NCBI GenBank assembly: GCA_009746045.1
Contig: RPFO01000156.1
Coordinates: forward strand, 1,669,381 to 1,733,380
Length of the DNA: 64,000 nucleotides
Direction of reading: 5' to 3'
Source: Mesostigma viride
Lineage: Eukaryota > Streptophyta > Mesostigmatophyceae > Mesostigmatales > Mesostigmataceae
Shown one piece after another: positions 44,944 through 57,100 of the stretch. How positions within the stretch are numbered: the first letter of the stretch is position 1; each line of letters starts with the position of its first letter. The notes below the pieces were generated by a model. That model was not told the origin of the DNA. It saw nothing but the letters and a program-made list of their open reading frames with translations, and searched no databases. The translations under genes and the position numbers were made by a program.

Positions 44944-47900
44944 TCATGATGAGTATAAATACAGCCCACCTCCCGTGAGCGCGAGCAGTAACCCAAACAT
45001 CGCGGTTGCCGTGTTCACCGTCTCCCAAATAACGGTCGACAGGACCACGGTGATGAACTTATTCATGTTGCCAGCCACGTTGAACGAGGTTGCCGACAGC
45101 TCCTCCCTACACATGGAGCCAATTACACAGATTCCCAAGCCTAAAATCCCTGAGAGCACCAGCAGCACCGTGGAGTACATGGAGTGGCCCAGGAGGTGGG
45201 CAAGCCCATCGACCGTGCTTTCGCAGGCGACTGCCAGAATTATTAAGGGAATGATGCTCAGTAGGCTTTGATAGTACGCGCGCTCGGTGTGCGACAGCTC
45301 AGCGGTCGTGGGCGAGTCGACAACCTTTTTCATGTACAAGCAGTTGGTGACGACTGAGCCCCAGTAAAAGAGAGCCCATAAGTAGCCGCCGGCATCGAAA
45401 TGGATATCTGCGGTCGAGGCAAGTTGTCGCAGCAGACATAATACGGAGAGAGCCATGTGATCTGGGACACGAAAAGTAGATACTGATTTATTATGATCTA
45501 TGTTTTGATATAAGTCAAGTCAGTGCTTCGAACACAGAAATATACATGGGCTACGCCGACTTTTCGCGTTATTCCGTGTGACCGTCAGGAGCATTAAGTT
45601 AACTATTCGCTGTTCGACCGTGAATCGATCTATATGGGATTTGGACAGAAATTCAAGAAGGTGGAAAGAAGTTGGTTGCATAGTAAACACCAGAGATATA
45701 TTTTGTGTGAGTGCGATAATTATATGTGTGAGTGCGTGCGCACATCTGGGGGAACTGTGGAGGTATTATGAATGAATCGCCAGCCAAGACTTGAGCTGTG
45801 AAGCTCATGCATTCTCGACCTCATATCCAACTTGCTTCAAGCTACGATCAATTGATTAGATGGCCCTTGCTGGTCCTAGTTCAGAGAAAACGGAGCAACC
45901 AGTCAAAGCAGGCGGATTCCAAACACAGGCATCATTTGTACATTAAAGGACGGCCACAAAGCACTCACCGTGCATGGCGTAGATCAGGGACCCGCACAGG
46001 ATGGTGGCGATGCCCGCCATGGACATTAGAGAGAACTGCGACAAGAGGGCAAGAAGGGGCAAAAGGGGCACAAAAAGGCAAGCAGGGCAAAGGCGCAAAG
46101 AAAGGTACATAGGGCAAGAACGGGCAAAAGGGGCAAAGAGAGGCAAGTAGGGAAAGAAGGGGTCCACAGTGCATTAGGCCGAAAACAAGCACATGAGCAG
46201 ACATAAAAGTTGAAGGCAAGGGCAGACATCAGAATTGAAGCCAATGAAAGGGTGTCAGAGAGAACTGCGGTGTTTAATAGTAGTACATGATTTGCAAACA
46301 ATGCCCTAGCGTCCGGTTTAAAATATCATTGATATCATCACCTAATATCATGCTCTATTGATATCATGCCAAAATGCCATGCCAAGGCGCAGACAAACAC
46401 AAGCGGCAGTTGTGGCACGACATACGGCACAGTAAGTGGCATAATACGAGCATAGGAGGAATCCCATCCAACCTCGTGGCATCGCATGGCAAGCTCTCGG
46501 GTCTGCCCGATTGATATGAAGAATAAAATATATAGTAACAAAAGTCCATGGCGCGAACGCACCATGGGCAATGAACATACACCGTCCGCATTGGAAGTTT
46601 GTTATTATGGGTCAATTTTTGCCGTATTTGCATTACGAATAACCCTGGATTGTTTGTTGGGGAGCCAGTTAGAGTCCCGGGTTTTTATTATTTAATTAAA
46701 ACCTTTTGTTTGTTTGTTTGTCCTGCAGCCGTTCAAGGCACGTGGGTACTTATTTAATTAAATTTCTTTTGTTTGTTTGGTAGATATGGTACACGCCGTC
46801 CCCAACCCGGCCCGGCGGCCCCCCTTTCGGCGGCCACAGGCTATAGTCAGTGGAGGTCTCAGGTCAGTGATACCCTATTTAATTGCTCAAGGCCCATAAG
46901 TATCGCACATGAGTAGTACATCTTACATGTACATCTGTAGACACGCTCAGGCCTCAGCCTCTACTGAGTACCGACCGACGTGCCCTGCCGATGCAGTGTA
47001 GAGCGTGGATTGCTGGATGCAAAAGCGGTTCACTTGGTTCGCGCCTCACCCCGCGCTCGGCCTGCGTCTCGCGGGTTTTTTTCGATTTTCACGATATTTC
47101 ATGTTCCCCGCCTGTCCAAGGTATTTTCGAAGGTTTTATGTACTTTATATTATATAATATAAAGTGTTTGTTTGTTTTCTCACAGGGCGACCACCCCGTG
47201 CCCACATGAGTTAATTAATTAATTTTGTTTGTTTGTTTGTTGAGTCCAGTCCTCAGCCCCCGGAGTTAATTAATTAATTTTCTTTTGTTTTTTTTATGGT
47301 TTTCAGCCAGAACATTTTCCAGAAGCTAATTATTTATTTAAAACTTCCAATGCGGACGGTGTACACATGAGTCCAGCCTACAACACATCGAGCCACCCAG
47401 TGTGCCACCCACATTGAGCCACCACCATGAAGCAAGGGAATTATACACTATTGACATACGAAGACCTGCAACCCAGATTCATATGCCCCTCCAAACAGCA
47501 AGACATTGGACCCTGTTTGGAGGCACGCTAAACTTACACACTCAAAGCCCTGCCAGCCAATGCCGCCACAGCACGGACCTGGGTTGGCCGTTTGCGGAGG
47601 TATCTCCAAAGCAGAGGTGATAAAAAACGGCTTCAACAACGGGTAGATCAGGTGCTGTACAACGACGACAAGGCCTGAGATAACTAAGCCTGAACATCAG
47701 ACGCCATAATAGTGTTAAAAAGAGCTGACTCACCTTGTGGCTGAAGAAGAGACGATCACCAGCCGCGACTGCGATGGTGGAGACGGTCCGGAAGACGACA
47801 ATGGTGTGCACGTTAGTGTACATCAACGAGTGCAAGGAGAAGACCACGGGCGCGATGCAGATGGCCGCTGGGATGGCCCACAGGCGGGCCTTCATCGGGT

Positions 47901-48162
47901 CGTATGTGCTCAACTCGACCCAGCCCGCCTTCTTGCAGGCCAGTATGATGGCCACGGCCAGCAGGCTCTGCACGACAGCCACGTGTCCGGGGAACGGCCA
48001 CGCGATGACGACGCCTTTATTGATCACGAGCATGGAGCAGGAGAGTGCTGCGTAGAGGCCCATGATAATGGCTTTGCGGGGACCGGGAGGTTTTGCGACA
48101 TCGCTCTCACGCATATATGATCTAAGAAGAGCCTCCCCCTGCTCTCTATGGTGGCTGTCCAT
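44944..48162 (-). CDS. Nucleotide-sugar transporter, GDP-mannose/GDP-fucose type (NST-TPT family)
   Basis: Three exons join in perfect phase: 48162-47734 (143 codons, phase 0, donor AAG|GTGAGT), 46035-45969 (67 bp) and 45407-44944 (stop TGA). They give 319 codons, close to the usual 310-390 for the family. The protein is hydrophobic with roughly ten membrane segments; the N-terminus (MDSHHREQGEALL) is cytosolic-like. Diagnostic stretches are LVINKGVV, FRTVSTIAVAAGDRLFF, GSLIYAMHG-DIHFDAGGYLWAL and FNVAGNMNKFITVV. The last holds a G-x-x-N-K motif corresponding to the GDP-sugar-binding motif of GDP-mannose transporters. Expected location is the Golgi membrane, exchanging GDP-sugar for GMP. The exact sugar cannot be decided. 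Confidence 0.85.
46580..47361. mobile_element. 782-bp TIR element flanked by TA, in transporter intron 1
   Basis: Perfect 21-bp inverted ends (CACCGTCCGCATTGG...) lie at 46580-46600 and 47341-47361, each bordered outside by TA. This suggests a Tc1/mariner-like non-autonomous element. The interior has four TTAATTAA-plus-(TTTG)n blocks and no transposase. Confidence 0.75.
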
Positions 48163-51100
48163 CTCGGTGCCTTAAGTCTCTGGTAGCGCTCGTGCCGTCG
48201 CAAGGGCTCGGCAGTGAAATGACGGTCTTAGTAAAATGCTTCAGGCCTAGTACTCTTATCAGGTGCACAGCTCCAGCCAGTAATTCCTTCTTGTTCCATC
48301 CACAATTGGAAACACCCGAAATTCGTCTCCTTAACGCTACGTCTGGCAGGACTCTCGACACAATCCTATGTTTAGGCACGCGCCATAGCGACAGATTGTT
48401 TGGAGTTATAGACCCTGTTGACGTCAGCCGAAAAGTCGAAGAGTTTGCGCATTCTGGCAAGGCTGACAAAGACGTCCAATTTAAATTAAAAATATCAAGT
48501 GCGTTAACAGCTAAAGCTAAGCAAGAGTTTCGAAGAAAGAACTGACGTAGATTTGCAAGTAATTGTTTACCCAGGGCCACATCCACATCGACGGGGCAGC
48601 CATACCTGGGCAATGTCGTTGGTAAAGTTATTAAAATGCCTGTGAACTTACAGTAGTGCTTCCTAAGTTCCTATACTGTAGAACCTCGCCGAACGGCAAC
48701 TTCTGCTGCCAAACTATTGCAAGTCGAGGGTGGCTGCTGCCGCCCGCAAAGGCGTGCGCTCCCAAACGGCTTGAACGTTGCGTAGATAGGGATACCGGAT
48801 ATTCATGAAGACCGTATGATAACTCATCAAAGTTTCTAACCGTATTCATACGGAGTATCTCCGGATTCCATGGCCGTTGCTGACGTGAAGTATCATTCCG
48901 CTAATGCTGCCAGACATTAGTTAACGATTCCCGGCCGCACGGCCCCGGGCGAAGAGAGAGGTTGAAGCGCCCATGGGGCAGGCCTCAACTGAACCGCCAT
49001 GCCACCAGTCAGACAGTATACCTACCTAAGGCAGAAATCGAAGCATGAGCCACGGCACACGGTAGTAGGTGCCCAGGACGAAAAAGCTTAGCTTCTTCCG
49101 ATCCTGTCGTGCGCGTAGGACTTGGCGTTCGCAGTAGTGGGACATTGTCAGAAAAATTAGGGATGGAGGCATTTGCCGGGAATTTAAGCGACGCGGTGAT
49201 CTGATTTCATGGAGCTGCATGCTTTATAACCCCCCAGATAGCATCGAGGAAAGGAGCAGACGCTTCTGATGCTGCACGGGACTGCTGATGAATTGGTAAA
49301 CTGGCGGCACACGACGTCATAAAACATGGCATCGAAGCAATCAAGCAGGCGGTTAGACCTGCTGCGCCAGGATACCGGTTAAGTGCGATAGAAGATAATA
49401 GAGAAACAACACAATGGACCCAACAGTCGTCTTTCGTGCAGGGCAGACGCGTGCTATCATCTGCGAGCCTAGATGCTTTGGCAAGGACCACGACGAGGGA
49501 TACGGACGACCTTCCTGACATAGCGTCCATCGCGTCTACAATGGCCGGATACGGCGTCCAACATGGAATTGCAATTCCGCGAACTATGTCCTTATCCGCC
49601 CTTTCGCATACCCTTCCATCCGCATCCCTTGTCCCGGCACAAATCAAAGACTCGCTCGCCCGCCTTCTGCGAGAGCTTTGCGAGCGAAGCCAGGGAAACA
49701 ACTCTAATAAGGTGAGCGCATGCACGTTGTTCCGTTGGGATTCAAGGCTTGTCGGGAAGACTGTCTGCTGTATTTCCCATAGCGGCAGCTGCTCGATCAC
49801 CTCGCCTCTTTTAAATTCGGCAATTGGCGTGGGCACCTGCATGACTTGCATTGGTTAAAAGTAGGGGAGCTGCCAAGCACTTTACGGGTGGGGCTGTACT
49901 CCCCAGTGCTTGCGAATTTTGCTGGAATTTTTGGAAAGGATCATGGGCTGGCGTTGCCCAATAAACTCAGTGCTCCTATAACCTCCTTTCGTCATATCCC
50001 TGGCTGCATTTTTAAATTAAGCGATAACGTCCTTGCTGTTACTAGATTCTTTTTCAGTGTGGAGCACAACAGCACACATGAAATAGTTTTATGTGCCCTC
50101 AGCACTGGATGCACGCACTGGGATGCATGCTACTGGCAGCTGTCTCGAATGAAATTGTGTGGCTCACATGCTTCGTATGGCAGTAAATACTGGGTGTGCC
50201 TGGATGACACCAGGTGCATTTAGTCTATATGTATGGTATTATTAGTATCATTTACCATGGTGTATGTTAGTCTATATGTATGGCATTATTAGTATCACTT
50301 ACCATGGTGTATGTCTTAGGATAGCCTGATCTACACCGCGCGCCACCCAGTTCGTCGCCAGTCCTTTCGGGTGCCACATCCCTCAGCCCTACATGATCAT
50401 TAATCCCTTTGCCCCAGCGAAACTGTCTCTTCTGCTGGCGGAAGCAGCGGATACATGTGGGTTGGCTCGGGTGGGAGGTGGGTGGCATGGGGTGCTTGGG
50501 GTAGGGGGTGGCTCGGCAGTTTGCGGCAAGTGCCTGAGTTTCAACCTAGTAGCAGCACGATTGTGGAGAGTTTGGTGGAGGTGGGAGGAGAACCACACGC
50601 GAAAAGTGCGGTTATGAAAACACACACACACACAGGAAGAGAGCTATTATGTACTTCATACATTTTCTCATTACAACAGCAAGCCCTGCTCCTTGCGGCT
50701 CGGTGCATCCTGGACACATCAATTAGATATCACATAGACACAAATATACTCGAATCATGGACACACGGGCACCCTTGCCCTGACTCGCTGGCTGGGTGCC
50801 ACTATACCGGCCATCTTAGGAAGAAAAACAATTTTTTAATACCTGGCGCCTTCTGTGTACTTGTGAAGGCGTGAGTTAGCACGGGGTTTCGTGCTTCGAT
50901 CCGGGCCCGTTGGGTTAAGTACAGTACTGAGTTTTTTTTCAAAAGGAGTAGTCCATTCTGCCATTTCCTTTTCTGGGCATTCCATTTCTCGTGGAATTCT
51001 GAATCTCCCTTTCTAGATCTCCATTTTCTAGATATCAATGAAACACATCCTCCCCCGCCATGCTATGACAACAATGAAGCGTTTACTAAGAATCTTACAA

Positions 51101-51170
51101 AGTTGTATTCTTCCCCCACCCCCACCCCCCACCCCGCCTTTGCCCTTCTCCAATCCAACCCCAACCCCAG
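48163..51170. other. Intergenic stretch between transporter and TOR; one weak exon candidate
   Basis: No recognisable gene. A + strand segment at 49442-49709 lies between an acceptor-like TTCGTGCAG and a donor AAG|GTGAGCG and stays open, so it could be an exon of an unknown gene. A minus-strand ORF starting at 49143 is also open for 39 codons. A short tandem duplication (TATGTATGG(T/C)ATTATTAGTATCA) occurs at 50227-50300. The missing first exon of TOR should lie here or further left. Confidence 0.35.
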
Positions 51171-54100
51171 CCGCTTGCGACCGGCGCTGACCTGCGTGAC
51201 TTTGTCGAGTCCGAATCCCGCGACCTGAGCGGTGAGAACCTGAGCCGCTTCCTCAACGACCTGTATGCCCGCATCCAGCACCTGGTCAACAGCCACGAGC
51301 CAGCGGACCGTCTGGGCGCGGTCGCGGCCATCGACGCGCTCATCGACATGAAGGTGGGCGAGCGCGCGCAGAAGATCACGCACTTTGGCGGGTACCTGCG
51401 CGAGCTGTTCAACAGCAGCAGCGACCCGGCCATCTCGCTCGCTGCCAGCAAGGCGCTCGGACACCTGGCGCGCGTGGGCGGCGCGCTCGCGGCCGACATT
51501 GTCGAGTCCGAGGTGAGGAAATCTTCCAGAGAGTTCTAGTCGTATTCATGTATGACTATGATAGATATTATTTGATAGATATCATTCATGTATTTTTCAA
51601 TTTGTTGGATCGCAAATTTGATTGTCACTATTGTGTCATATAGTTTGTCTGCTTCCCTGCCGCTATCTATGGATGTGTAGATCACAATTAAGTCTACTAA
51701 ACGCAGATAAGTATACTAACGTGGCAACCACCATGCCGTCACTTTCCAAAAAAAATGTGGTGCCTGCTTGGTCCCCCCCAGGTCCGGCGTGCACTGGAAT
51801 GGTTGCGCGCTGACAAGGCCGAACACCGGCTGTACCTGGCTGTACTCATCTTGCGGGTAAGTGATGGTTGCCACCAGACAGGAGAGGGCATACATGCATA
51901 CCCGCTCGCCCCTCCACCCACCCACCCACCCAACCAACCAACCACCCGCCCACCCACCCGCCCAGCCCGCCTGCCCGCCGCGCCGCCGCCCGCCCGCCCG
52001 CCCGCCCGCCCGCCCGCCCGCCCGCCGCCGCCCGCCCCCCGCCTGCCTGCCTGCCCCCCCCCCCCCCTCCCTCCTCCCTCCCTCCCTCCCTCCCTCCCTC
52101 CCTCCCTCCCTCCTCCCTCCCCTCCCTCCCTCCCTCCCTCCTCCCTCCCTCCCTCCCTCCCTCCCTCCCTCCTCCTCCCTCCCTCCCTCCCTCCCTCCCT
52201 CCCTCCCTCCCTCCCTCCCTCCCTCCCTCCCTCCCTCCCTCCCTCCCTCCCTCCCTCCCTCCCTCCCTCCCTCCTGCCAATCCATTTGGGAAATTTCTTT
52301 CTTTCTCTCTTCCCTGACAACCCCACTGTAATTTCCATCCCTCCTAGGGGAACTGGCGGCCAACGTGCCACCATCCGGTCCTTTTCTGTTTTCTCCTCCC
52401 TAATGCCTCTCACTATCACTCTGTCCTCGGCACCCCCCCCCCTCACCACCACATACGCTCCCGTTCCCTTTGCGCAGGAGCTCGCGGCTAACGCCCCGAC
52501 CGTGTTCAACGTGCACGTGCCCGCGCTGATCGAGCACATCTGGTGCGCGCTGCGCGACGACAAGCTGTACGTGCGCGAGGCGGCCGTGGCGGCGCTGCGC
52601 GAGTGCCTGTGCGTGATCGAGAAGAGAGAGACGCGCTACCGCGTGCAGTGGTACTACCGCATGTTCGAGGAGACCCAGAAGGGGCTATCCCGCACGCTCT
52701 CCAACGAGGTCATCCACGGCTCGCTACTTACCATCGGGGAGCTGCTCCGGTGAGGGGTCTGTAAATACCTTTGGGGTTGGTGGTGCTATTCTGCGGTCGT
52801 TTCAGGATGATAAGGGTTACCGAGCTGCTCGGGGGGGGACTTCGAGTATTTATGCCTTGTTTATTTCTATTCATTCATAGTATTTATGCCTGCGCTGGTT
52901 GTCTCCTTGATAGTAGTACTGATTCAGAAACAGATACGATCAAACCCTTGACAGCGTTATGAAGTTTCAGTAATTGGCAAGCTGAATGGTGGTGGTGGTG
53001 GTGGTGGTGGTGGTGGTGGTGAAAAGTACATAATTTTACTGTTGTGCCAGCAGTCATGGTCGAGCCACAAGGATTGAAAACATGGGGTTAGTCTCGGTTT
53101 GCTCTGGTGGGGCCCGTTGCTTTTGGTGCAAGGCATGTTGTACACGTGGCAGGAGGTGTGCATAGGTGAGTCGTCTTGTCCGTCTGTCGCTCCCTTTGTT
53201 CCTGCCCTGCCTGCCGTACCAACGGTGCTACGCCCTGCGAGGCCACAACCTGCTACTGCCCAGGGTCGGTGCTTAAATGACCATAGACAAGTATTGTAGG
53301 GGGGCCAGACCGGTGTCGTGTAACTGGCAGTACGGCGCTGCTGGTGCTGCATCGGATATAAATATATTATATATGCAGCCTTCACACCGCAAAGGCGCCG
53401 TGGTTTTGTAGATGGCGACACGTATTCTCAAAGCCGTTTCTGATGCCGTATTACTTTCATGTGAAAGCCAGTTGGGGGATGGGCCATGTCACGTTTCCAG
53501 TGGCTAGTGTAAGTGCTTTGTATCGATGCTCCTTGGAATGGTGACAAACGCTGACAACGTGTTCTTTCGCCCTCTTGAATTCTTTCGCCCTTTTTTCATG
53601 CGACGCACAGATACACGGGGGAGTTCATGCTGGCGCGCTACAAGGAGGTGGTGGAGACGATCCTCAAGTTCCGCGACCACCGCGACAAGCAGGTGGGGGG
53701 TAACTTTCTATTTATTTTCATTTCTTTATTTATTTTGTTTTAAGCGTCCGGCAGGTCGTATGTAGCGTAGCATCTGGCAACCACCGGGACAAGCAGGCGA
53801 GTGTTTCTTTACATAGCACTTTTTAGGTCATAGATATCTAGTATAGCCTTTTGCGACCTACTGGACAAACAGGTAGGGGGGTTATCTTTTATAGATAGCG
53901 TTGACTAGGTAACATACAGCGCTGATATATGGCGTTTCATGAACACCAAGACAAGCACGTTGTGCCACTTCATTACGATGACATGAAATTTTCTTGTGTA
54001 TTAGAGCACGCTGTGACCCCCGGTACGAGCAGACGGAAACCCTCGCCCTCACTCCCATTAGGCTTGCCTATGTGTGTCGTTCGTGCACTTGGTTGCCATG

Positions 54101-57100
54101 CTTGCCGGTATCGGCGGAGATCCTTGCCACTGATTCCATATTTGGGGTTGCTCTCGCCCTTGTTGGCTTGTCGCGCTTGTCGGCTCGCTATTCCCTACCG
54201 GCCCCCAGATCCGCCGCAGCGTCACCGTGCTCATATCGCGCGTGGCCCACTTCTCGCCCGAACGCTTCACGTCCAGCTACCTGCAGGTACGCCGAAAATA
54301 GCCCAAGTCCCCGCACGGCCTAGTTTTAGTTTACGAAGTTGCCGCGCTATTTTGTAACATGTGTTGTTAACGCAGGGTTCACACGTACTTGAACACCCCG
54401 CACGATCCGTCGCGTCCAACTAGCAAACCGTTAGCAAGCCGTTAGCAAACCGTTAGCAAAGCGTGAGTAATGCCTAGCATGGTGAACGACGCTACCTGCA
54501 GGAACGCCACACAAAGGTGGGAACCATGCCTGGAGTGTTGAATAGGATGAATGTTGAATAGGATGAGTGTTGAGTAGGATGAGTGTTGAATAGGATGAGT
54601 GTTGACTAGGATTTGTGTTGAAAAGGATGAGTGTTGAAGAGGATGAGTGCTGAAGAGGATGAGTCTTGAATAGATGAGTGTTGAATAGGATGAATGTTGA
54701 ATAGGATGAGTGCTGAATAGGATGAGTGCTGAATAGGATGAGTGCTGAATAGGATGAGTGCTGAATAGGATGAGTGCTGAATAGGATGAGTGTTGAATAG
54801 GATGTGTTGAATAGGGTGAGTGTTGAATAGGATGAGTGTCGCCGGGTACATGGCAGCCCACATGGCCACCACATGGTCGATGGTGTCGTTTAACCGTGAA
54901 TAGTGTAGCTTGCAGGTACACTGTGGCGATCAGAAGGTGGGCTGGCCCGTAAATGACGACTAGCGCAACTTGCAGGTCGCCACGATGGAGGAGCTTTGTG
55001 AGGCCTGTGTTTATGATTATTGTGAGGCCTATGCCTATAACTATTGCGAGGCCTGCGTCTTTCTTGCAAGCATGCCTGGTTGCCTTCCATCGTTTTCCCT
55101 TTTTTGTCTGCTCGTTGCTAGCCCCTTTCCTCGGGCGCCTGCCATCCCCATTCTCGGCCAGGACATAACTTCACGGCGCGATGCCCTGTCCTCGGCCCTC
55201 CTGCCTGTGGCTTTCCTGCTGGAAATAACGATCCCTGCTATATTATGTCTCCTGTCCTATCACGATATACATTATATTAAATACGTATCCTGATGACCTA
55301 CCCTGTCGTATAACAACAACGTTTCCTGTCTGATCACGATAACGCATCCTGATGACCTACCCTGTCGTATAACAACAACGTTTCCTGTCTGATCACGATA
55401 ACGTATCCTGATGACCTACCCTGTCGTATAACAATAACGTTTCCTGTCTGATCACGATAACGCATCCTGATGACCTACCCTGTCGTATAACAATAACGTT
55501 TCCTGTCTGATCACGATAACGCATCCTGATGACCTACCCCGTCGTATAACAACAACGTTTCCTGTCTGATCACGATAACGTATCCTGATGACCTACCCTG
55601 TCGTATAACAACAACGTTTCCTGTCTGATCACGATAACGTATCCTGATGACCTACCCTGTCGTATAACAATAACGTTTCCTGTCTGATCACGATAACGCA
55701 TCCTGATGACCTACCCTGTCGTATAACAACAACGTTTCCTGTCTGATCCTGATGACCTACCCTGTCGTATAACAACAACGTTTCCTGTCTGATCACGATG
55801 ACGTATCCTGATGACCTACCCTGTCTGCCTGCACTTGTCAAATTGCAATAAAATGCGCCATGCCTTGCGTTTCTGCCCTGCATTGCCGCCCTTACTCCTC
55901 CCCCTGACCCAGGTCGGTAACCTGCCCACGCCTCTTGTTATTTCCCCCGTCACCACCCTCATTGCACTGCTGCCGCCCCGATGTTGCCGCTGCTCCCCCC
56001 ATGGTGCAAATTCCCACCCTTGGCCGCTCCCGATGGCAGGTGTGCATGAAGCACCTGCTGAAGACGCTGCAGAATGTCCCCGAACGCGGTGTGGGGTTTG
56101 AGACGCTGGGCGAGATGTCGTCGGCGGTGGGGGGCGCGCTCACGCCATACATCCCAGCGGTGGAGCACCAGATTAAAGACGCGGTGAGTGGAGTGCAGAA
56201 GCATGGCAGCTAGAAGTGGGATGCCTTGGTGCAAAGGGGGTGGGCATGGTGCCTTGGTGACAAGGGGACAGGCATGATGCTTTGGTGCCTAGGGGGCGGT
56301 CATGATGCCTTGGGGAAAGGGGGCGGGCATGATGGCTTGGTGACAGGGGGGCGGGCATGATGGCTTGATGACAAGGGCGTGGGCATGATGCCTTGATGCC
56401 AAGGGGGTGGGCATGCATCCCCACAGTGGAGCACCAGATTAAAGGCGCGGTCAGGGCATAGCTACAGGCTTTTGCCGTGGAGAGGAGCACCAGATTAACG
56501 ACGCGGTCAGGGCATAGCTACAGGCTTTTGCCTTGGAGAGGAGCACCAGATCAATGACGCGGTCAGGGCATAGCTACAGGCTTTTGCCATGGAGAGGAGC
56601 ACGGTGTGTGTGTGTGGGTGGGTGAAGCCGTGTACGCCATGTACTGCCCGCCGTAGGGGTGGTGGTGACGGGGGCTAGGGGTTATGTGCTGGGTGATGGG
56701 TGGGCATTCCTGCGGTTGAGCCTGTGGGCGTTTGTGACTCAGTGTTGGGGCGGGGGTGGGGTGGGGTGGGTGGGGGCGGGGGCGGGGGTGGGGGTGGGGG
56801 TGGGGTGGGGTGGGGGGTGGGGGTGGGGGTGGGGGTGGGGTGGGGGTGGGGTGGGGGTGGGGGTGGGGTGGGGTGGGTGGGGGTGGGGGGGTGGGGTGGG
56901 GGTGGGGGTGGGGGTGGGGGTGGGGGTGGGGGTGGGGGTGGGGGTGGGGGTGGGGGTGGGGGTTTGGGGGGAGTGGGCGTTGCGTGTGTGTGTGTGTGGC
57001 GGGTTACTATTTGCGTTCCAGTGACTCTGTCGTTGAGTCCTCAGCTGTCTCCCCTCATCTCCCCCCCGCACCACCACCCCACCCCCATCTCTTCCCCCCC

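Noticed and set aside
51716-52753. Pro/Ser-rich and Gly/Glu-rich ORFs over the CCCT array
   Set aside because: The satellite is open in several frames; the TOR exon starts after the acceptor at 52477.
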